64,000 nt of DNA. It comes from an uncultured Lachnospiraceae bacterium (GTDB lineage Bacteria; Bacillota; Clostridia; Lachnospirales; Lachnospiraceae). The notes beneath the pieces are model-generated. The model saw only the letters and a list, made by a program, of their open reading frames with translations, searched no databases and was not told the DNA's origin. Below are positions 59,208-64,000 of the stretch, piece after piece; the first letter of the stretch is position 1; each line of letters opens with the position of its first letter. Made by a program: the position numbers and the translations under genes. The stretch is from assembly GCA_910579935.1 (NCBI GenBank), contig CAJTVQ010000018.1:5098-69097 (forward strand). The letters are read 5' to 3'.

Positions 59208-60919
59208 ACACATTAGTATTGGTTCTCATCTCAATAGCCATTCTGCTGTGCGGTTATATCTTTTACGGAAGATGGCTCTGCAGGCAGTGGGGTGTAGGTG
59301 AGGACAAAGAAGAGACGCCTGCCCATACGATGGAAGACGGCGTTGATTATGTTCCGGCAAAAGCGCCGGTTCTTATGGGACATCATTTTTCGTCCATTGC
59401 AGGCGCCGGTCCCATCACGGGTCCCATTAATGCGGCATTGTTTGGCTGGCTGCCCGTAGTGCTTTGGATTTTGGTAGGGGGAATTTTTTTCGGCGGCGTA
59501 CATGATTTTGGAGCGTTGGTTGCTTCCCTGCGCCACAAAGGACAGTCGATCGGCGAAGTCATTTCCGCAAATATGAGCAAGCGTGCCAAGAGACTGTTTC
59601 TCATTTTTGCTTATCTGACCCTGTTACTGGTAGTGGCGGCGTTTGCTTCGATCGTAGCTACCACGTTCGGGGCCAAATTTGATGAGTCAGGAGTCCTTGA
59701 TAAGGCAGCGAGCGCGTCCAATGCATCGGTGGCAATGGTATCCCTTTTGTTTATTATGATTGCTATCGTATTTGGTTTCTGTGTATACCGCAGGAATATG
59801 TCCATGGGTGTTTCCACAGTTCTGGGTATTTTGGCGATCGTGGTCATTATGGCGGTCGGCATGAACTTCCATCCGATTTATCTTTCCACAAATGCATGGA
59901 TGATCATTGTCGGCGTCTATATTGCAATTGCCTCGGTGGCACCCGTGTGGATTCTGCTTCAGCCAAGGGACTATTTAAGTTCTTTCCTGCTTTATGCGAT
60001 GCTTGCCATTGCGCTGGTAGGTGTGATAGGGGCCCATCCCAATATTGATCCGGAACTTTTCCCTGCTTTTACGGGATTTGCAGTGGATAACGGCAACGGT
60101 GTACAGTACCTGTTCCCGATTCTGTTCACTACGGTTGCATGTGGGGCGATTTCCGGTTTCCATTCGCTTGTGTCATCGGGAACCACATCTAAGCAGCTGG
60201 ATAAGGAATCGGATGCAAAGCCTATTGCTTACGGCGGTATGCTCCTTGAGTGTGTTTTGGCCGTTTTGACTGTATGTGCGATTGCTTATGCAAGGCAGAC
60301 CGGTCATACGGCGGGCGCCACGGATATTTTTGCAGGGGGAATTGCAGCTATGGTAGCCACGATACCGGGGCTTGCGGGACTTGAAAATATTCTGTACACA
60401 TTGCTTATCCTTACATATTCCGCATTTTGTCTGACTTCACTGGATACGGCGACGCGTCTTGCACGGTTTATGTTCCAGGAATTCTGGCTGGAACCGGGGC
60501 AGACACCGGCAGATGTAAAAGACGGTTATAAGAAGCTATTGGTAAATCCCTATTTTGCCACGGTGATCACGGTGGTAATCGGTATTCTACTTGGTATGAC
60601 CGGTTATGCCAAGATTTGGGGACTGTTTGGTTCCGCGAATCAGCTGCTTGCGGGACTTGGCCTTTTAGCGGTTGCCGCGTGGCTGGGGAATATAGGAAAA
60701 AATAATAAGATGTTCCTGCTCCCCATGGCTTTTATGATGGTAGTTACAATTTGTTCCCTGGTTATCACGGTTAAGAATCAGGTTGGCATTATTTCGGCAG
60801 GGGGCGCTGACTGGGGGCCTTATGCACAGACGGTCTTGGCAGTTCTTCTGATCATACTTGCAATCCTTCTTGTGATAGAAGGCATCCAGACTTTATTCGG
60901 AAAGAAGAAGACGGCGTGA
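59204..60919 (+). CDS. cstA: CstA-family transporter (pyruvate/peptide type)
   Basis: A 571-residue inner-membrane carrier with about 14 to 16 hydrophobic segments. The CstA signature is clear: PVLMGHHFSSIAGAGPITGP, FGGVHDFGALVASLRHKG, QPRDYLSSFLLY, FHSLVSSGTTSKQ, and SLDTATRLARFMFQE. Characterised relatives import pyruvate or peptides under carbon limitation. It is shorter than E. coli CstA (701), typical of Clostridia. No LytTR/histidine-kinase pair of the BtsSR type is adjacent. A strong terminator follows immediately. Confidence 0.93.
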   Translation: MNTLVLVLISIAILLCGYIFYGRWLCRQWGVGEDKEETPAHTMEDGVDYVPAKAPVLMGHHFSSIAGAGPITGPINAALFGWLPVVLWILVGGIFFGGVHDFGALVASLRHKGQSIGEVISANMSKRAKRLFLIFAYLTLLLVVAAFASIVATTFGAKFDESGVLDKAASASNASVAMVSLLFIMIAIVFGFCVYRRNMSMGVSTVLGILAIVVIMAVGMNFHPIYLSTNAWMIIVGVYIAIASVAPVWILLQPRDYLSSFLLYAMLAIALVGVIGAHPNIDPELFPAFTGFAVDNGNGVQYLFPILFTTVACGAISGFHSLVSSGTTSKQLDKESDAKPIAYGGMLLECVLAVLTVCAIAYARQTGHTAGATDIFAGGIAAMVATIPGLAGLENILYTLLILTYSAFCLTSLDTATRLARFMFQEFWLEPGQTPADVKDGYKKLLVNPYFATVITVVIGILLGMTGYAKIWGLFGSANQLLAGLGLLAVAAWLGNIGKNNKMFLLPMAFMMVVTICSLVITVKNQVGIISAGGADWGPYAQTVLAVLLIILAILLVIEGIQTLFGKKKTA

Positions 60920-60920
60920 A

Positions 60921-60954
60921 AAAACACACACCACAGCTTTGTGGTGTGTGTTTT
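60921..60954 (+). terminator. terminator of cstA
   Basis: 15-base perfect stem AAAACACACACCACA / TGTGGTGTGTGTTTT with a GCTT loop, two bases after the stop codon. Confidence 0.88.
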
Positions 60955-60956
60955 CA

Positions 60957-60984
60957 GTATGCGCCTTGCGGCGCACGTTTCCAA
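60957..60984 (+). repeat. short dispersed hairpin repeat, copy 2
   Basis: TGCGCC-TTGC-GGCGCA (60960-60975) then CGTTTCC, matching the hairpin at 1776-1793. It is followed by ACGGGTGCAAGTCCCG, which resembles part of domain I of bacterial group II introns; no other intron part is visible. Confidence 0.4.
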
Positions 60985-61116
60985 CGGGTGCAAGTCCCGA
61001 TCCCCCCGGTAGTGGGAAGAATCCGGATTGAAGGCGTGATGCGTTTTGGGCATTCATGGATGGTTCCTAAAGATGCAAAAAATCCATTGATCTTAGAAAG
61101 AAAAAGAATACAAAAA

Positions 61117-61447
61117 ATGGAGGTAGGCAAATCAGATATTTTCATTCTGTTGTCCGCAACAACAGTTTTTCAGAAGCGGCGGAAGAATGCCACATTTCAC
61201 AGTCTGCCATTTCACAGAAGATACAGGCATTGGAGCGGGAACTGGTTTTTTATCTGTTGGAAAGAAAAAAACGCAAATTTACACTTACCCCTGCAGGGGA
61301 ATATTTCTATAAAAAAGTCTGGTGTTGATCGCTGATTACGAAAGAATGTGCCGGGAAGCAGGCAGGCTTGCAAAAGATGATAAGGCCAATTTGGTAATCG
61401 GTTATCTGCGCTGTTACAGCGGACCGGAATTCCATCTAGCTCATTGA
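61117..61447 (+). pseudogene. LysR-family regulator, 5' fragment with two frameshifts
   Basis: Translation in the second frame gives RYFHSVVRNNSFSEAAEECH and ISQSAISQKIQALEREL, a typical LysR DNA-binding domain, then LTPAGEYFYKK. The start ATG 61117 is one base out of frame with it (MEV-RQIR). A second shift in an A run near 61310 moves reading to SLVLIADYERMCREAGRLAK and LVIGYLRCYSGPEF. The frame ends at 61447 exactly where the dispersed repeat TTGACTTCGG begins, so the rest of the effector domain is gone. Dead gene. Confidence 0.82.
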
Positions 61448-61470
61448 CTTCGGCGTGAGTCCGGGACAAA
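61444..61470 (+). repeat. dispersed repeat, copy 3 (end part)
   Basis: TTGACTTCGGCGTGAGTCCGG matches TTGACTTCGGAGTGTCCGG of copy 1 (26584 onward) with a two-base gap. It forms the junction that truncates the LysR pseudogene. Confidence 0.5.
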
Positions 61471-61554
61471 TCTTGGTTTTTCGCCGGTATATGGAAAGGG
61501 CATATCCGGGAGATCGCCGGGTAGAATAAAAAGAGCGGACAGATGCCGGCCGCT

Positions 61555-61794
61555 TTACCTTTTGGTATTCAGTTCCTTCATAATGCCGAGGATGTATTCA
61601 AATGACCGGGAATCCAACTGCCTTGCCTGTGCGATAAATTCATTTAAGGCTTCCGGGTTTGCATTCCCTTCGTCAAAAAATTCCTGCAGCGTCACGCCCA
61701 GGTATTCGCAGATATAGAAAAAGGACGGCATGGAGGGAAGTGATTTTTTGTTTTCGATGTTGTTGATGTAGTAGTTTGAAAACAGCCTTTTCAT
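61555..61794 (-). pseudogene. XRE-type regulator, 3' fragment
   Basis: The C-terminal 79 residues of a small Cro/CI regulator: YYINNIENKKSLPSMPSFFY, then ICEYLGVTLQEFFDEGNANP and a helical end. The first half of the helix-turn-helix is missing; the frame runs on only through the antisense of the Fic fragment, so the similarity ends near 61790. An ATG at 61794 would allow translation of the remnant, but it could not bind DNA normally. Confidence 0.7.
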
Positions 61795-61800
61795 CTCATA

Positions 61801-62304
61801 CCGGAACTGACCATTGCCAGCTATGAGCGTGCATTTGAGATAGAATATACCCACCATTCCACGGCCATAGAGGGGAACACGCTGACACTGATGGAGACAA
61901 AGCTGGTGCTGGAAGACCGGATCAGCGTGGGTGGAAAACGCCTGCGGGAGCTTTATGAGCCGATAAACCATGAGAAGGCATTCCACTATGTGAAAGACTG
62001 TATTGGCAAAGGATATGTGCTGGACGAGAAGATCATTAAGGATATCCATGCCATATTGATGCAGAACATTCTGGCAGGCGGAGTATACCGGAACGTGGAT
62101 GTGTATATTTCCGGCGCACAGCACACCCCGCCCTCCCCGAATGAGATGTACCGGCAGGTAAAAGACTTTTATGCAGACCTGGGCTGGAAGGGACAGCAGC
62201 TGAACCTGATCGAGCTGGCGGCATGGATCCATGCGGAATTTGTAAAGATCCATCCCTACCCGGACGGAAATGTAACACAGAGACACTTGCAGAAAGCGGC
62301 GTAA
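61801..62304 (+). pseudogene. Fic/DOC-family protein fragment
   Basis: The frame from 61801 encodes the N-terminal half of a Fic protein: the inhibitory helix motif STAIEGN (near residue 20 of the fragment), LYEPINHEKAFHYV, then LAAWIHAEFVKIHPYPDGN. The active-site motif should read HPFxDGNGRxxR but here breaks after HPYPDGN and continues as VTQRHLQKAA and a stop, joined to unrelated sequence. The 5' end is also missing, because the fragment abuts the XRE remnant. Fic enzymes add AMP or related groups to target proteins; this one must be inactive. Confidence 0.78.
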
Positions 62305-62339
62305 CAGCGGCAAACTGCTTTGTATATAAAATTGAATAG
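62274..62339 (+). pseudogene. short C-terminal fragment of an unidentified mobile-element gene
   Basis: In the third frame, NTETLAESGVTAANCFVYKI then E and stop. It starts exactly where the Fic motif breaks and ends before a terminator, so it looks like the tail of another gene fused by deletion. Assignment is tentative. Confidence 0.35.
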
Positions 62340-62349
62340 CGTACATGCC

Positions 62350-62391
62350 AAAGGACATTTCATCTTTTATTCAGGTGGATGTCCTTTTTTT
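62350..62391 (+). terminator. rho-independent terminator
   Basis: AAAGGACAT (62350-62358) pairs with ATGTCCTTT (62379-62387), then more T (to 62391). Confidence 0.65.
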
Positions 62392-62421
62392 GTACCCATT
62401 TTCAGGAGAAAGGAGATTCAC

Positions 62422-62550
62422 ATGGAACTGAACGAAATGGAAAAGCGCCTGATTTTCCAGACGGAAGGTTATGGGAAAGGAAACAGAGAAAAAGGGAATC
62501 CCCGATTATTCCTACAAGGAGGGCGAGAGCCTTTGACAGCAGAGATATAA
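62422..62550 (+). CDS. short remnant reading frame, 42 residues
   Basis: Starts ATG 62422 behind GAAAGGAGA and encodes MELNEMEKRLIFQTEGYGKG, ending at 62550. The strong ribosome site and position suggest it is the start of a conjugative-element accessory gene that has been cut short; downstream, another frame near 62600-62670 gives YDNAIFRLATAQEAEPEDYR, possibly the tail of the same or a neighbouring gene. Confidence 0.4.
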   Translation: MELNEMEKRLIFQTEGYGKGNREKGNPRLFLQGGREPLTAEI

Positions 62551-62579
62551 CGCCCCGTAAACAGGGCGTGGAAAAGACC

Positions 62580-63449
62580 ATGAACAAGGAGGACGATTTA
62601 CGAGCGATTATGACAACGCCATTTTCCGGCTTGCCACGGCACAGGAAGCAGAGCCGGAGGACTACCGGGAACCCGTACATTAAAGAAAATATGGATCTCG
62701 ACATTCAGGTGTCAAAGCTGAAGCTGATGGAGGCGAACCATACAAGCCAGAAATATAAACTTGAGGATAATATCGCAAAGCACTATCCGCAGCAGATCGC
62801 CATACTGAAGGAGAGGATAGAGGGCATGGAGGCAGATATTCAGACCGCAAAAGCAAACCTCCCGGCAGATAAAGAGCAGTTTTTGATGAAAGTCGGGGAT
62901 AAGGTTTATACGGACAAAAAAGAAGCCGGGGCTGCCCTTGTGGAGATGTGCAAGGAGATGAAAACCGTCAATGTGCCTGCCACAGTCGGGGAGTATGCCG
63001 GGTTTAAGATGGCGGTGTCCTTTGATTCGTTCAACCACAAATTTGTGATGAACTTAAAAGGGCAGCTTTCCCATAACCTGGAGGTCGGCTCTGACCCTCT
63101 CGGCAACATTGCCCGTATCAACCACGCCCTGGAATCCATGCCGAAGCAGCTTTCCGAAGCGCAGACGAAACTGGAAACCGTGGAGCGGCAGCTTGAAACC
63201 GCAAAAGCGGAGGTCACAAAGACGTTCGCACAGGAAGCGGAGCTAGCGGAGAAGTTGGAACGGTTATCCGCCTTAAATGCCCTGCTTAACATGGACGAAA
63301 AGGGCGATGATGCGCTGCGCATGGACGATGGGCCGGAGGAAGAAAACGGAGGGCAGGAAACTTCTGGACATGATGTCCAAATACACTATAAGAAAAAGTC
63401 TTTATTTATGCGGTTTATAGGGATTTTAGCAAGCATTTTACCCCAATAA
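62580..63449 (+). pseudogene. C-terminal fragment of a large conjugative-element helicase/methylase
   Basis: From about 62684 the frame encodes MDLDIQVSKLKLMEANHTSQ, KYKLEDNIAKHYPQQIA, VGEYAGFKMAVSFDSFN, LKGQLSHNLEVGSDPLGNIA and a coiled-coil end. This is the C-terminal region of the 2,000-plus-residue SNF2/Eco57I-methylase-like proteins of Firmicutes conjugative elements, as I know them. The catalytic domains are absent and the upstream 35 codons look unrelated, so it is a deletion fusion. An ATG at 62580 could still allow a 289-residue product. It is followed by a terminator. Confidence 0.7.
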
Positions 63450-63472
63450 ATACCCCATTTTTCATAATATTT

Positions 63473-63502
63473 AAGCCCTTGCTGCATAGACAAGGGCTTT
63501 TT
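63473..63502 (+). terminator. terminator after the helicase fragment
   Basis: AAGCCCTTG (63473-63481) pairs with CAAGGGCTT (63491-63499), followed by TTT. Confidence 0.8.
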
Positions 63503-63518
63503 GTTGGTATTCAATATC

Positions 63519-64000
63519 TTAGTTGGTATCAGGAGTTTTCCGTGGATTTTCTTTTAAATAATTGTCATGAAGTCTTTTCCACCAGTCACGTAGATACTTT
63601 TGAATGTTACGCAAATAAACCTCACAAAATTCACTGTAAGCCTGATGCTCAAGGTCACAGTGTCCGGTTTTCAAGCGTTCCGAAGCTAAATTCCCATCGT
63701 TGGAGAAACTTATTGAAACATACTGTAATTGAACATAGTCAATATCGTTTAAGGCACTATCCAAATATTTACCAATTTCCCATAATATTTCATGATTTGT
63801 TTCAATAAGGAAGTTAATTGTGCGTAGTTGCATTTCCCATGAATTTTTTCGATTTGATGAATCATCGGGATAACGACTAAATCTTTTAAACTTTTTGTAT
63901 AACTGCTTTAACTTTTCAATAGCATCCCCGGTCAATCCAAGTTCCTCCGACAATGCCATATTTTCATAGTAACGGCTATTGCTTTCCCCTAAAAGATATT
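63519..64000 (-). CDS. hypothetical protein, 5' end outside window
   Basis: The minus-strand frame is open to the right edge (LLGESNSRYYENMALSEELG at the edge), so the apparent ATG at 63959 is internal. At least 160 residues are visible, mostly helical, with QLYKKFKRFSRYPDDSSN, LNDIDYVQLQYVSISF and a C-terminal YLRDWWKRLHDNYLKENP. Base composition is clearly more A/T rich than the housekeeping genes, which suggests acquisition. I do not recognise the family. It could belong to a mobile-element cargo or defence gene. Confidence 0.6.
   Translation of the reverse strand, partial: YLLGESNSRYYENMALSEELGLTGDAIEKLKQLYKKFKRFSRYPDDSSNRKNSWEMQLRTINFLIETNHEILWEIGKYLDSALNDIDYVQLQYVSISFSNDGNLASERLKTGHCDLEHQAYSEFCEVYLRNIQKYLRDWWKRLHDNYLKENPRKTPDTN

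Noticed and set aside
60976..61010. Group II intron, suggested by ACGGGTGCAAGTCCCG
   Set aside because: No domain V hairpin, no reverse transcriptase and no intron boundaries are present nearby.
61555..62358. 267-codon minus-strand frame as one complete regulator gene
   Set aside because: Only the last 79 codons resemble an XRE protein; the rest is the antisense of the Fic fragment.
63519..63959. Complete 146-residue gene starting at 63959
   Set aside because: The frame stays open to base 64000, so the true start is probably beyond the window.

Overview
The window looks like chromosome from a spore-forming, Gram-positive gut anaerobe of the Clostridia, most likely family Lachnospiraceae. 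The pointers are the sporulation genes gerW and ylbJ, a type IIA topoisomerase pair and PolA of Firmicutes type, strong GGAGG ribosome sites, a moderate GC content, and gene orders typical of the group (ruvAB-zapA-U32 peptidase; rpmB-Asp23-fakA-recG; rsmD-coaD; polA-coaE). The genus cannot be fixed from the sequence alone. No rRNA, tRNA or CRISPR array is visible.

Layout. 1-3.3 kb: end of an acyl carrier protein gene, an acyl-activating enzyme, a decayed AAA-ATPase gene and a lipoprotein. 3.4-14.5 kb: amino-acid biosynthesis, with a cobalamin-dependent methionine synthase lacking its reactivation domain, acetolactate synthase with two different regulatory subunits, ketol-acid reductoisomerase, cysteine synthase, and leuCD with a divergent LysR regulator and a well-placed operator. 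14.5-19 kb: an Rrf2 regulator divergent from a flavodoxin/ferredoxin protein with two palindromic operators, a TPR protein plus DUF4037 protein, and a NusG-II/Gx-transporter pair. 19-30 kb: ruvAB, zapA, a long U32 peptidase, a one-polypeptide SEDS-transpeptidase fusion, gerW, a J-domain coiled-coil protein and rpmB. 30-40 kb: Asp23, FakA, RecG and DegV (FakB-like), then an 800-base gene-free stretch with two long inverted-repeat elements, then a ParE/ParC-type pair. 40-56 kb: rsmD, coaD, a cell-wall amidase, ylbJ, a pseudouridine synthase, a transglutaminase lipoprotein, polA, coaE, an FtsA-like protein with a duplicated C-terminal module, a WalJ-like hydrolase, and the ACT/UPF0210 pair. 56-61 kb: a GH13 alpha-glucan hydrolase and a CstA-type transporter operon. 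61-64 kb: a graveyard of gene fragments (LysR, XRE, Fic, C-terminus of a large conjugative-element helicase/methylase) and a partial gene running off the right edge.

The most interesting non-coding content is the pair of roughly 260- and 310-base inverted-repeat elements at 35.29-35.91 kb. They lie in opposite orientation, share an 86% identical core with two compensatory base-pair changes, and have a truncated third copy at 56.2 kb. Other recurring structure includes a family of translation-initiation modules (AAATGAGG, often closed by a hairpin) before at least six genes, a dispersed hairpin repeat (GAGTCARGTGCCGTGTTTA) and two interleaved inverted-repeat sets downstream of genes. All starts, domains and sites were read by eye; no database search was run.
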